Position numbers and translations under genes: made by a program. The notes under the pieces were generated by a model. That model was given only the letters and a program-made list of their open reading frames with translations. It did no database searches and was not told the origin of the DNA. 64,000 nt of DNA from Streptomyces marispadix (lineage in GTDB: Bacteria > Actinomycetota > Actinomycetes > Streptomycetales > Streptomycetaceae): positions 6,066,001-6,130,000 of the forward strand of contig NZ_JAKWJU010000002.1 in the NCBI RefSeq assembly GCF_022524345.1, written 5' to 3'. Each line of letters begins with the position of its first letter. Position 1 is the stretch's first letter. Positions 16,883 through 25,610 of this stretch are shown here, piece after piece.

Positions 16883-19306
16883 TCAGCGCTTCTTGCCGTC
16901 GCCGCCCAGCAGCCCCGCGCGGCGCAGCGCGTCCGCCATCTCGCTGTTGGCGGGAGCGGAGTCGCGGCGCTGCTGCCTGCCGCCGTTGCCGCCGCCCTGC
17001 TTGCGGCCGTCCCGTCGTCCGCCGTTCTGCCGCTGCCGTGGCGCACGGTCCGGGCCGCCGGAGCGCCTGCGGCCTTCGCCGCCACCGCCGCCCGAGCCCG
17101 ATCCGCCGTCGCCCCCTGAGCCTGAGACGTCGTCGTCCAGCCGCATCGTCAGCGAGATCCGCTTCCGCGCGGCGTCGACCTCGCGGACCTTCACCTTCAC
17201 GATGTCCCCGGGCTTGGCGACGTCCCTCGGGTCCTTCACGAACGTCCTCGACATCGCCGACACGTGCACGAGCCCGTCCTGGTGCACACCCACGTCCACG
17301 AAGGCGCCGAAAGCCGCGACGTTGGTGACGACGCCCTCCAGGACCATCCCCGGTTCGAGATCGGTGAGCTTCTCGACGCCTTCCTTGAACTCGGCCGTCC
17401 TGAACGCGGGACGCGGGTCCCGTCCGGGCTTCTCAAGCTCCCGCAGGATGTCCGTGACGGTCGGCAGCCCGAACGTGTCGTCCACGAACTGCTCGGCGTT
17501 CAGGGAGCGCAGCACCGCCGTGTTCCCGATCAGCGTGGGCACGTCGGTGCCCGCGGCGCGCACCATCGTGCGGACGACCGGATAGGACTCCGGGTGCACG
17601 CTGGAGGCGTCCAGGGGGTCCTCGCCGTCGCGGATGCGCAGAAAGCCCGCGCACTGCTCGTACGCCTTGGGCCCGAGCCGTGCCACGTCCTTCAGCTCGC
17701 GGCGGCTCTTGAACGGGCCGTGCCCGTCGCGGTGCGCCACGATGTTCTCGGCGAGCACCGAGCCGATGCCGGAGACGCGTGAAAGCAGCGGAGCCGAGGC
17801 CGTGTTGACGTCGACGCCGACGCCGTTGACGCAGTCCTCCACCACGGCGTCCAGCGAGCGCGACAGCTTCACCTCGGACAGATCGTGCTGGTACTGGCCG
17901 ACGCCGATCGACTTCGGGTCGATCTTGACCAGTTCGGCGAGCGGGTCCTGGAGCCGCCGTGCGATGGAGACGGCGCCGCGCAACGAGACGTCCAGCTCGG
18001 GCAGTTCCTGGGAAGCGAAGGACGACGCCGAGTAGACCGACGCGCCCGCCTCCGAGACCGTCACCTTCGTGAGCTTCAACTCCGGCTGCCGCGCGATCAG
18101 TTCACCGGCGAGCTTGTCCGTCTCGCGAGAGGCGGTGCCGTTGCCGATGGCGATCAGCTCCACGGAGTGCTCACGCGCCAGCGCGGCCAGCTTCGCAAGC
18201 GACTCCTCCCACTGCTTCTGCGGCGCGTGCGGATACACGGTGTCGGTGGCGGCCACCTTGCCCGTCGCGTCCACGACGGCGACCTTCACGCCCGTACGCA
18301 GGCCGGGGTCGAGGCCGAGCGTGGGCCGGGTCCCCGCAGGCGCGGCCAGCAGCAGATCGCGCAGGTTGGACGCGAAGACCCCGACCGCCTCGTCCTCGGC
18401 GGCAGTACGCAGCCGCTGCCGCAGATCCAGACCGAGCCGCACCAGGATGCGGGTACGCCACGCCCAGCGCACCGTCTCCGCCAGCCAGCGGTCCGCGGGG
18501 CGGCCCTCGTCACGTACACCGAAGTGGTGCGCCACGGTGCGCTCGTAGGCGGTCGGGCCCGCTGCCTCCTGCTCGCCGGGCTCCTCCGGCTCCAGGGCCA
18601 GGTCGAGGACCTCCTCCTTCTCGCCGCGCAGCATGGCCAGCACCCGGTGGGAGGGCAGCTCGGTGAAGGACTCGGAGTAGTCGAAGTAGTCCTTGAACTT
18701 CGCGCCCTGCTCCTCCTTGCCCTCCCGCACCTTGGCGACGAGACGCCCCCGAAGCCACATGCGCTCACGCAGCTCACCGATGAGGTCGGCGTCCTCGCTG
18801 AAGCGCTCCGCGAGGATCGCGCGGGCGCCCTCCAGCGCCGCCGCGGCGTCCGCCACGCCCTTGTCGGCGTCGACGAACGCGGCCGCCGCGGCCTCCGGTT
18901 CGACGTTCGGATCGCCCAGCAGCCCGTCGGCGAGCGGTTCGAGCCCGGCCTCGCGGGCGATCTGCGCCTTGGTGCGCCGCTTCGGCTTGAACGGCAGATA
19001 GATGTCCTCAAGACGTGCCTTCGTCTCGGCCGTCCGGATCTGCTGTTCCAGCTTCGGGTCGAGCTTGCCCTGCGACCGTACGGATTCGAGGACAGCCTCG
19101 CGCCGCTCCTCCAACTCCCGCAGATAGCGCAGCCGTTCCTCCAGGGAACGAAGCTGCGCGTCGTCGAGCATCTCGGTCGCTTCCTTGCGGTAGCGAGCGA
19201 TGAACGGCACGGTCGAACCGCCGTCGAGCAGCTCGACGGCGGCCTTGACCTGGCGCTCGAGTACGCCGAGTTCCTCGGCGATCCTGCCTTCGATGGTCGT
19301 CGTCAC
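16883..19306 (-). CDS. tex: Tex family RNA-binding transcription accessory protein
   Basis: A cytoplasmic nucleic-acid-binding protein of 807 residues. The order is an N-terminal Tex helical region (1-190), a YqgF/RNase H-like fold (about 320-450, with LGLDPGLRTGVKVAVVD), helix-hairpin-helix repeats (about 490-570, SGIGSVLAENIVAHRDG) and an S1 domain (about 650-725, GVVTNVAAFGAFVDVGVHQD). A Gly/Arg/Lys-rich disordered tail follows, as is common in actinobacterial Tex. Tex influences transcription and stress tolerance in other bacteria. The gene is monocistronic. Start ATG at 19306, and I see no conflict with other starts. Confidence 0.95.
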   Translation of the reverse strand: MTTTIEGRIAEELGVLERQVKAAVELLDGGSTVPFIARYRKEATEMLDDAQLRSLEERLRYLRELEERREAVLESVRSQGKLDPKLEQQIRTAETKARLEDIYLPFKPKRRTKAQIAREAGLEPLADGLLGDPNVEPEAAAAAFVDADKGVADAAAALEGARAILAERFSEDADLIGELRERMWLRGRLVAKVREGKEEQGAKFKDYFDYSESFTELPSHRVLAMLRGEKEEVLDLALEPEEPGEQEAAGPTAYERTVAHHFGVRDEGRPADRWLAETVRWAWRTRILVRLGLDLRQRLRTAAEDEAVGVFASNLRDLLLAAPAGTRPTLGLDPGLRTGVKVAVVDATGKVAATDTVYPHAPQKQWEESLAKLAALAREHSVELIAIGNGTASRETDKLAGELIARQPELKLTKVTVSEAGASVYSASSFASQELPELDVSLRGAVSIARRLQDPLAELVKIDPKSIGVGQYQHDLSEVKLSRSLDAVVEDCVNGVGVDVNTASAPLLSRVSGIGSVLAENIVAHRDGHGPFKSRRELKDVARLGPKAYEQCAGFLRIRDGEDPLDASSVHPESYPVVRTMVRAAGTDVPTLIGNTAVLRSLNAEQFVDDTFGLPTVTDILRELEKPGRDPRPAFRTAEFKEGVEKLTDLEPGMVLEGVVTNVAAFGAFVDVGVHQDGLVHVSAMSRTFVKDPRDVAKPGDIVKVKVREVDAARKRISLTMRLDDDVSGSGGDGGSGSGGGGGEGRRRSGGPDRAPRQRQNGGRRDGRKQGGGNGGRQQRRDSAPANSEMADALRRAGLLGGDGKKR

Positions 19307-19385
19307 GATGGTTGGTCCGCCTTCTTGGTGCTGGGTGTCCCCGGTGAGCCTGCATTGTGGCAGGTGGCACCTTCGAGCGGAGGTA

Positions 19386-19431
19386 CGGACCGGCTCGCGC
19401 GCCGTAGCCGTTCGGCGCGCGAACCGGTCCG
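19386..19431. terminator. Strong hairpin between the LPFR gene and tex
   Basis: A 19-bp stem with one mismatch (19386-19404 with 19413-19431) closes an 8-nt loop; the arms begin CGGACCGG and end CCGGTCCG. It lies 44 bases past the stop of the small leftward gene and would isolate tex from it. Confidence 0.8.
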
Positions 19432-19474
19432 CGGTCGCGTCTCCCCGTCCTCACACGGGGCGGCGCGGGGGAGT

Positions 19475-19600
19475 TCAGACCCTGCGGCCCGCCCGTGAGG
19501 CGCCGCCGAAGAGACGCGCCAGCAGGCGGAACGGCAGGGTCACTACGGTGGCGACGGCGCCCCCGATCATCCGGAGGCCGTCTGCGATTGCTCGGAACAT
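19475..19600 (-). CDS. LPFR-motif small protein, 41 residues
   Basis: A very short leftward gene, easily missed. The peptide runs MFRAIADGLRMIGGAV and continues through a hydrophobic segment with TLPFRLLARLFGGAS to a basic end. This matches what I remember as the LPFR-motif small proteins of Streptomyces. One amphipathic or membrane-associated helix is likely. The function is unknown. No clear ribosome site is seen before the ATG at 19600, but codon use has normal third-position G/C and a strong hairpin follows the stop. Confidence 0.75.
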   Translation of the reverse strand: MFRAIADGLRMIGGAVATVVTLPFRLLARLFGGASRAGRRV

Positions 19601-19678
19601 GACGACCGGGTGACCGCCGCCGGTACGCCTAAACGGCAACACCCGCCGCGGACACGTCCGTACCGCCCGGACCTGCGC

Positions 19679-20542
19679 TCAGCCCTTGCCGAACAGATCC
19701 CCGGGGAAGGCGCCCGCGTTCGCGGCCGCAGCGGAGAAACCACCGGCCAGTTCGGTCAGCCGCTCCACTCCCTCCGCACCCAGGTACTCGTAGGGGCCGC
19801 GGTCGAGACGGTCGGTATTCTCCTCCAACTCCTTGCGCAGGGCGGTGCCTTCGGCGGTGAGTTCGCCGTCGGCGTCCAGCACGCCCCGCTCACGCAACCG
19901 CTCCTGGGCCGCCGTCCAGTCCTGCTGGTTGTAACCTCGGGTCGACAGAACCCACTTGGGCGCCATGCCGCGTCCGCTGGCGGTGTGGCTGACGAGCGCC
20001 TCCAGCGGGTCGAGACCGGCCGACTGGAGCACCGCTATGTGCGCGTCGCCGCGGTGCTCGCGCAGCAGCGTGGCCGCATGCCAGTACGCGAGGTGCGGGT
20101 CGTCCGGCACGGGCAGATCGGCGTTGGCCGCGTACAGCGGGCGCCCCGCCCGGGTGCACGCCTCGGCCGCCTTCAGCGCGAGCCCCGCCGCCTCGGCCAT
20201 CTCCGGGGAGGAGACGGCCTCGTCGCCGAGCAGTTCGCGCAGCATCGTGTCGACCGCCCGCACCCGCGCGGCGAGCACCGTCGCGGGCGAGGCCGACTCC
20301 CATACGGCGGGCACGGAGCGCGCGACGAGGGCGTGGCTGAAGTTGTAGAAGGTCGCCGTCACGGTGCCGGCGCTGGCGGCGCCCAGCGGCGCGGCACGTC
20401 CGGCGAAGTAGACGGCGCTGCGGTCCTCGATGCCGTACGGGGCGAGTTCCTTGCCCAGCGCGGGGGAGAAGTAGACGGCCGAGTGGAGGGGGTTGACCAT
20501 GTTGTGGCACCGGCGGGCGGCGCCTTCCGGGAGAGACGTCAT
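19679..20542 (-). CDS. SCO6745-like family protein
   Basis: A 287-residue helical protein of the family often labelled SCO6745 (SalK-like). Marks include AARRCHNMVNPLHSAVYFSP near the start, TFYNFSHALVARSVPAVW near 65 and GYNQQDWTAAQERLRERG near 220. The C-terminal half resembles a MarR-type winged helix, but no regulator function is proven. I use the ATG at 20542; two codons of GTG-led sequence upstream are possible. It is downstream of the enoyl-CoA hydratase gene in the same direction but 89 bp away, with an operator-like palindrome in the gap, so it is probably a separate unit. Confidence 0.8.
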   Translation of the reverse strand: MTSLPEGAARRCHNMVNPLHSAVYFSPALGKELAPYGIEDRSAVYFAGRAAPLGAASAGTVTATFYNFSHALVARSVPAVWESASPATVLAARVRAVDTMLRELLGDEAVSSPEMAEAAGLALKAAEACTRAGRPLYAANADLPVPDDPHLAYWHAATLLREHRGDAHIAVLQSAGLDPLEALVSHTASGRGMAPKWVLSTRGYNQQDWTAAQERLRERGVLDADGELTAEGTALRKELEENTDRLDRGPYEYLGAEGVERLTELAGGFSAAAANAGAFPGDLFGKG

Positions 20543-20551
20543 GACCACACG

Positions 20552-20565
20552 TTACCGATAGGTAA
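20552..20565. promoter_or_regulatory. Palindrome TTACC-GATA-GGTAA
   Basis: A perfect 5-4-5 inverted repeat lies 9 bases upstream of the SCO6745-like start, in locally AT-richer DNA. The position would block initiation if bound. The binding protein is unknown; autoregulation by the downstream winged-helix-like protein is one option. Confidence 0.45.
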
Positions 20566-20631
20566 TCCGGCTGTCCCGGGCGCTCCCCGTCGCGATCCCG
20601 TCCCCGCTGCCCGTCGCACCGCCCGGCCCGT

Positions 20632-21480
20632 TCACGGCGTCCAGCGGAAGCACGGCGCGCGCCGCTCCAGGAATGCGGCCGCGCCCTCCGCCGCCTCGCC
20701 GCTCTCCGCGGCCACCCGCCGCCAGTGCTCGGTGCGTGACGCGCCGGGGGCCTCGGCACCGGTGAACTCCTTCGCCGCCGCCTGCGTGAGCTGCGAGCGT
20801 GCGACCAGCGTGCGTGCGAAGTCCGACACCCTCGCGTCCAGGTCCTCCTCGGGGTGCACCTCGTCCACCAGTCCGCTTCGCAGCGCGCGTTCGGCGTCGA
20901 TCAACTCCCCCGAGAAAAGCAGGAACTTGGCGGTCGACGGGCCGACGAGCCGTACCAGCCGGCGCGTCGAGGACGCCGGATAGACGATGCCGAGCTTGGC
21001 GGGCGTCACCCCGAACAGCGCGTCCCGAGACGCGAACCGCAGATCGCACGCCGCCGCGAGCTGGGCGCCGCCTCCCACGCAGTGGCCCCGTACCGCTGCC
21101 AGCGTCGGCTTGGGGAAGGCGCTCAAGGCCTCCTCGGCGGCCACCGCGAGGGCCTGAGAGGACTCCACGGAGTCACGCAGCGTGGCGATGTCGGCGCCCG
21201 CGCAGAAGGTGTTCTCCGCGCCGGTGACGACGAGGACACGTACGGACGCGTCGTCCGCCAACCCGGCCAGCAGCCCCGGCAGTTCGCGCCACATGGCCTC
21301 CGTCATGGCGTTGCGTTTCGCCGGGTTGTGCAGGACGAGGGTGGTGACGCCGTCCTCGTGCCGGGTCAGCAGGACGGCCCGTGACCGTGCGGACTGCCGT
21401 GCCTGCTCGGCCTGTCGGGCGTCCGCCGCCTGCTGTGTCTCCTCCGGGTGCTCCGGCTGCGCGGGTTCTGCTCGCTCCAT
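20632..21480 (-). CDS. Enoyl-CoA hydratase/isomerase family protein
   Basis: A crotonase-fold enzyme of 282 residues acting on acyl-CoA thioesters. The N-terminal 35 residues are a Gln/Ala-rich extension. The oxyanion-hole segments are TFCAGADIATL (about 91) and GHCVGGGAQLAAACDLRFAS (about 130). The two usual catalytic carboxylates are not both evident: position 1 falls in GGGAQLAA and the second region reads PAKLGIVYP. The exact reaction (hydratase, isomerase or other) is therefore open. ATG at 21480 is chosen because the upstream frame is not protein-like. Confidence 0.88.
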   Translation of the reverse strand: MERAEPAQPEHPEETQQAADARQAEQARQSARSRAVLLTRHEDGVTTLVLHNPAKRNAMTEAMWRELPGLLAGLADDASVRVLVVTGAENTFCAGADIATLRDSVESSQALAVAAEEALSAFPKPTLAAVRGHCVGGGAQLAAACDLRFASRDALFGVTPAKLGIVYPASSTRRLVRLVGPSTAKFLLFSGELIDAERALRSGLVDEVHPEEDLDARVSDFARTLVARSQLTQAAAKEFTGAEAPGASRTEHWRRVAAESGEAAEGAAAFLERRAPCFRWTP

Positions 21481-21693
21481 GTACGGATCGTAACCGGGCC
21501 ATGGCCTATGCCTGCCGCAGCATGGATGCAAGCTCTGTCACAGGGCCGTCCCCTGCGTAAGTCTTCTGTCAAATGCCATCGATAAGTGCCGACTTGCGGT
21601 CAGTCGGCCGGACCTGACTTCCGGTAACCCAACACTCGATGCACGTACATCTGCAAGAACACTGCGATGCAAGAACACTCGGAGGAGATCGGG

Positions 21694-22251
21694 GTGCGGG
21701 AGATGGAGAGCCGCGGGAGTCATCCACCCGGGCCAGGGGGATGGTCCACGGTAGCGCTGTCGGCGCAGGAGCGGACCGAATCCCGCGTGCGCGAGGGGAC
21801 TTGGCGCTTCACGGCCCCGGCGCTCGACTCCTCGGTGCCACGGCTCCGCAGAGCCGTGGACGATCTCGTCCGGCGCCAGGGCGCCGTGCCGGACGAGATC
21901 CTCCAGAATCTGCTGCTGATCCTCTCCGAACTGGCCACCAACGCCGTGAAGCACGCGGCGCTGCTGTCACCGGAGATCGGAGTGGAGGTGTCGCTGCGAT
22001 ACGGACGGCTGCGCGTCGCCGTGGAGGACAGCCATCCCTACCGGCCCAAGGCCCTGGACGCCGCTCCCGACGAGGAGCACATCGGCGGCCGGGGCCTTCT
22101 GCTCGTCAAGGTGATCACGGCCGAGTCGGGCGGGCGCTGCGACGTCGAACAGACCGGTGCGGGAGGGAAGGTGATCTGGGCCGAACTGCCGCTGCCCAGC
22201 GCGGACGGGGCGCTGCGCCCCGCGGTCACCAGCCCGACGCCCCTCCCGTGA
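21694..22251 (+). CDS. RsbW-like ATP-binding regulatory protein
   Basis: A GHKL ATPase of the anti-sigma-factor/serine-kinase type (HATPase_c_2), one of the many small copies typical of Streptomyces. The N box is ILSELATNAVKHAA (about 75) and the G box is EEHIGGRGLLLVKVIT (about 130). Partners would be an anti-sigma antagonist or sigma factor, but none is adjacent. GTG at 21694 is chosen because GGAGG lies eight bases upstream; a longer version from ATG 21667 lacks one. The length is 185 residues. Its 3' end overlaps the convergent idi gene by 26 bp, so the two transcripts share antisense sequence. Confidence 0.85.
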   Translation: MREMESRGSHPPGPGGWSTVALSAQERTESRVREGTWRFTAPALDSSVPRLRRAVDDLVRRQGAVPDEILQNLLLILSELATNAVKHAALLSPEIGVEVSLRYGRLRVAVEDSHPYRPKALDAAPDEEHIGGRGLLLVKVITAESGGRCDVEQTGAGGKVIWAELPLPSADGALRPAVTSPTPLP

Positions 22252-22786
22252 CCTCGCCGATCGCGGGCCGCGCGGCGTCGAGAACCGTCATGAACCAGGC
22301 GGAGAACGCCCCTTCGGCATGCCGCCGCTTCAGCTCGTCCGCGGTGACGAAGGCCGTCTCCGCGATCTCCTCAGGGTCGGGGCGCGGTTCACCGCGTACG
22401 AGGCCCGCGAAGAGGTGATTGAACTCCTGCTCCACCAGACCCGAGTCGGGGTCGGGGTGGTTGTAGCGGACCGTGCCCGCTTCACGCATCGAGAAGGGCG
22501 CGACGCCCAGCTCCTCGCTTACGCGCCGCGCGGCGGCGACGAAGGGCGCTTCCCCCGGAAAGGGGTGCCCGCAGCAGGTGTTGGACCACACACCGGGGGA
22601 GTGGTACTTGCCCAGCGCGCGACGCTGGAGCAGCAGCCGGCCCTCGTCGTCGAAGAGGAAGACCGAGAACGCCCGGTGCAGCCTGCCCGGTGCCACATGA
22701 GCGGAAAGCTTCTCCGCGGTGCCGATCGTCGTCCCGTCCTCATCGACCAGTTCGAGCATGATCGGTGCCGCCGAGCTGTTCGCCAT
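22226..22786 (-). CDS. idi: Isopentenyl-diphosphate delta-isomerase, type I
   Basis: Interconverts isopentenyl and dimethylallyl diphosphate in the cytoplasm; a Nudix-fold metalloenzyme of 186 residues. The catalytic Cys lies in NTCCGHPFPGE (about 69), and the Glu/metal region is VRYNHPDPDSGLVEQEFNHLF (two parts, about 106-126). The ATG at 22786 has AGGGAG before it. Isoprene units from this step feed the polyprenyl synthase of the hopanoid operon 14 kb away. The last codons overlap the convergent RsbW-like gene by 26 bp. Confidence 0.95.
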   Translation of the reverse strand: MANSSAAPIMLELVDEDGTTIGTAEKLSAHVAPGRLHRAFSVFLFDDEGRLLLQRRALGKYHSPGVWSNTCCGHPFPGEAPFVAAARRVSEELGVAPFSMREAGTVRYNHPDPDSGLVEQEFNHLFAGLVRGEPRPDPEEIAETAFVTADELKRRHAEGAFSAWFMTVLDAARPAIGEVTGGASGW

Positions 22787-22883
22787 GTTGCTCCCTCTGT
22801 CGGGCGTCCGGTGTCCATGTGCCCTCCGGCGTAAGGCGTTTGGGGCGCCCGCCGTCCGGCGATGTGTCCCAGTCTGCCGCAGA

Positions 22884-23819
22884 TCAGTGGCACAACTTGG
22901 CTTCGTGGGCCGCATGTCCGCGCGGCTCGAGCTGGAACGTGCAGTGCTCCACGTCGAAGTGATCGCCGAGGCAGAGCTGAAGATCGTGCAGCACCCGCTC
23001 GTGTGCCACGGAGTCCAGCGTCGGCTGCGTGACCACCACATGCGCCGAGAGCACCGGCATGCCCGAAGTGATCGTCCACACATGCAGATCGTGCAGATCG
23101 ACCACGCCCTCGACGGAGAGGATGTGCTCGCGCACCTCGGCCATGTCCACATCCCGCGGCGCGGCCTCCAGCAGTACGTCGATCGCCTCGCGGGCGAGCC
23201 GCAGCGTACGCGGGACGATCATCGCGCCGATGACGAGCGACGCCGCCGGGTCGGCGGCCTGCCAGCCGGTCGTGGCGATGATCGCCGCGGAGACGAGCAC
23301 GGCCAGCGACCCCAGCGCATCCGCCAGCACCTCCAGGAAGGCGCCGCGTACGTTGAGGCTCTCGCGCCGCCCGCGCAGGAGCAGCGAGAGCGAAATGACG
23401 TTCGCCACGAGGCCGATGGCGCCGAAGAGCGCCATGAGGGGGCCGTCGGTCGGTGCCGGTCGGATGAAGCGCTCGACGGACTCGAAGAGGACGTAGCCGC
23501 CGACTCCCAGCAGCAGAAGGCAGTTGGCGAGCGCGGCGAGGATCTCCGCGCGGGCGAAGCCGTAGGTGCGCCGCTCGCTCGACGGCCGGTTGGCGAAGTG
23601 GATGGCCAGAAGGGCCATGCCGAGGCCGAGGGCGTCCGTCGCCACATGGCCCGCGTCGGCGAGCAGTGCGAGCGAATCGGCCAGCAGTCCGCCGATGATC
23701 TGGGTGACCAGCACGGAGAGCGTGATGAACAGCGCGACCCGCAGCCGCTTGCGGTACGCGGCGGCGGCCGTGCCGCCCGCTGCCGGAGCGGGCCCTCCGT
23801 GAGCGTGCCCAGCGCCCAT
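22884..23819 (-). CDS. Cation diffusion facilitator (CDF), zinc-type exporter
   Basis: A six-helix membrane antiporter that exports divalent metal, most likely Zn2+. The N-terminal end is His-rich (GHAHGG). Helix II carries LALLADAGHVATDALGLG and helix V has FLEVLADALGSLAV, giving the HxxxD/DxxxD-type metal site seen in ZnT/CzcD members. The cytoplasmic C-terminal domain follows (VDLHDLHVWTITSG). I prefer the ATG at 23819, with GGAGG nine bases upstream, over the GTG 12 codons earlier. The length is 311 residues. No clear Zur box was found. Confidence 0.92.
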   Translation of the reverse strand: MGAGHAHGGPAPAAGGTAAAAYRKRLRVALFITLSVLVTQIIGGLLADSLALLADAGHVATDALGLGMALLAIHFANRPSSERRTYGFARAEILAALANCLLLLGVGGYVLFESVERFIRPAPTDGPLMALFGAIGLVANVISLSLLLRGRRESLNVRGAFLEVLADALGSLAVLVSAAIIATTGWQAADPAASLVIGAMIVPRTLRLAREAIDVLLEAAPRDVDMAEVREHILSVEGVVDLHDLHVWTITSGMPVLSAHVVVTQPTLDSVAHERVLHDLQLCLGDHFDVEHCTFQLEPRGHAAHEAKLCH

Positions 23820-24137
23820 CGCTGCGAGCCTCCGCTCGTCGGTCCTGTGCGTCACGCGCCTGTCGGTGGCAAGTCAACTACGCCGGACGGGCAGGTGCAA
23901 CGCGACGCTGAACACCGTTGTCATGTGCCGTGACCTGCGATTTCGAGGGCGACCGCCGCGGTCTTACGATCATGGCCGGGAGCAGGCGGCCGGTCCGGCC
24001 GCCTGCCAGCCGAAGGCGCGCGGCGCCCTCCCGGGGCCGTGATGCCGGAGCGGACCCGTCCTTGTCAGGGTCCGTATCCGGGTGCGCATCGGGGCCGAAG
24101 TCCGGCCGGTCTCCCCATCGGTGCATCGGTGTGCGAG
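23820..24137. other. Intergenic region upstream of the CDF gene, 318 bp
   Basis: The region holds the CDF promoter and the 3' flank of galE. I see one weak dyad (TGAACACCGTTGTCA at 23909-23923) but no recognisable Zur or MerR site and no gene. Confidence 0.4.
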
Positions 24138-24168
24138 CCCGGCGCGGACGCATCCCGCGAGCGCCGGG
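24138..24168 (-). terminator. Hairpin directly after galE
   Basis: CCCGGCGC (24138-24145) pairs with GCGCCGGG (24161-24168), with the stem abutting the galE stop codon. The loop is 15 nt and can partly pair itself. Confidence 0.55.
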
Positions 24169-25200
24169 TCAGCGCGCTTCCGGATGCCGCAGACACCAGC
24201 CCTCCCAGGCGGAGGAGATCATGTCCCGCACGCTGTGCCGCGCCGTCCAGCCCAGCTCCTTCTCCGCCAGCTCCGCCGAGGCGACCACGCGTGCCGGGTC
24301 GCCGGGCCGACGGGGCGCGACCTTCGCGGCGGGCTCGCGCCTGCCCGTGATCTCGGCGACGAGATCCGCCATCTCCCGTACGGAAAGGCCCCTGCCCGTA
24401 CCGATGTTCACGGTCAGGTCGCCCCCGCCGGTGCCCGACGGGGCGCCGCCGTCGGAGCCGCCCACGGACGCGGCCAGTCTGCGGGCCGCGGCCAGATGCG
24501 CCTCGGCCAGGTCCTGTACGTGGATGTAGTCCCGCACGCAGGTGCCGTCCTGCGTCGGATAGTCGTCACCGAAGATCAACGGCGCCTCGCCGCGGGTGAG
24601 CGCGTCGAAGAACATCGGCACGATGTTGAAGACCCCGGTGTCCGCCAGCCGCGGCTCGGCCGCCCCCGCGACGTTGAAGTACCGCAGGCAGGCCGTCGCC
24701 ACGCCCTCGGCACCGCCGACGGCACGCACCAGCCACTCTCCGGTGAGCTTCGTCTCACCGTAGGGATTCATCGGCACACACGGGGTCCCCTCGGTGACGA
24801 GGTCGACGTCGGGAGTGCCGTAGACCGCCGCGGAGGAGGAGAAGACGAAGCGGCGCACGCCCGCGGCCACGACGGCCTCCAGCAGCACCGTCAGCCCGTG
24901 CACGTTCTCCCGGTAGTAGCGCAGCGGCTGCTCGACGGACTCACCGACCTGCTTGCGGGCGGCGAGATGCACCACGCCCGTCACCCCGTGCTCGGCGAAC
25001 GTACGGTCCAGCAGCGCGCGGTCCAGGACCGAGCCGTGCACCAGCACCGGCTGCCCGGCGGGCCCCGCCAATCCGTCCAGGCGCTCGGGCACCCCCGCCG
25101 AGAGGTCGTCCAGAACGACCACCCGCTCACCGGCCTCCGCCATCGTCCGCGCGACGTGCGCCCCGATGTATCCCGCCCCGCCTGTGATCAACCACGTCAT
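24169..25200 (-). CDS. galE: UDP-glucose 4-epimerase
   Basis: A short-chain dehydrogenase-fold enzyme interconverting UDP-glucose and UDP-galactose with bound NAD. The dinucleotide motif is ITGGAGYIGAHVA at the N-terminus, the catalytic SSSAAVYG Ser region is near 118, and the YGETK Tyr-Lys pair is near 144. An 18-residue Gly/Ser insert near residue 255 is unusual but probably a loop. The length is 343 residues. It is divergent from the CDP-alcohol cassette across 410 bp, and it could supply UDP-galactose for the cassette's glycosyltransferase. Confidence 0.93.
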   Translation of the reverse strand: MTWLITGGAGYIGAHVARTMAEAGERVVVLDDLSAGVPERLDGLAGPAGQPVLVHGSVLDRALLDRTFAEHGVTGVVHLAARKQVGESVEQPLRYYRENVHGLTVLLEAVVAAGVRRFVFSSSAAVYGTPDVDLVTEGTPCVPMNPYGETKLTGEWLVRAVGGAEGVATACLRYFNVAGAAEPRLADTGVFNIVPMFFDALTRGEAPLIFGDDYPTQDGTCVRDYIHVQDLAEAHLAAARRLAASVGGSDGGAPSGTGGGDLTVNIGTGRGLSVREMADLVAEITGRREPAAKVAPRRPGDPARVVASAELAEKELGWTARHSVRDMISSAWEGWCLRHPEAR

Positions 25201-25610
25201 GCCCGGAAGCCTATCCGCCGCCCCTGCGGGCCCCTCCGGGCACGGAAGCCGCCTGCCCCACGCCTTCGCGGCCGTAGCGCTACGGGCCTCCGGCGCCGTC
25301 ACCCGAACGTGTAAGCGCGGGCACATGCGCACCGGCCCTCGTCCCAGGTCCCGGCGGTGCCATGGCGGGAACCGATGCCGGAAGCGGCGCCGCCGGCCCG
25401 CATTTGGCGCTCCGTCCAAGATCGACCATGCTGTGCGGCGGCAGTGCAACGCCCGTCCGGTGAACGCGCGATGAAGGCCCGGCTGTTCGATCCGATAGCC
25501 TCTGCCGACGCGCCGCCCGCCGACGGACGGGCCATGCGCGCCCTGCCCGCTGCCCGGCCGCCGCCCCGGCCGGAAGTCGCGCTGTGCCAGCGTCCAAGGA
25601 GTGAGTTCGA
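25201..25610. other. Divergent promoter region galE / CDP-alcohol cassette
   Basis: A 410-bp gap between divergent starts. It contains a perfect 14-bp palindrome CCGTAGCGCTACGG (25272-25285), about 70 bases upstream of galE, and AAGGAG at 25596-25601 in front of the cassette. I see no gene here; a TAGCCT box near 25496 could be a -10 element. Confidence 0.45.

Noticed and set aside
23909..23923. Zur operator in front of the CDF gene
   Set aside because: The dyad TGAACACCGTTGTCA is poor and lacks the conserved core of actinobacterial Zur boxes.
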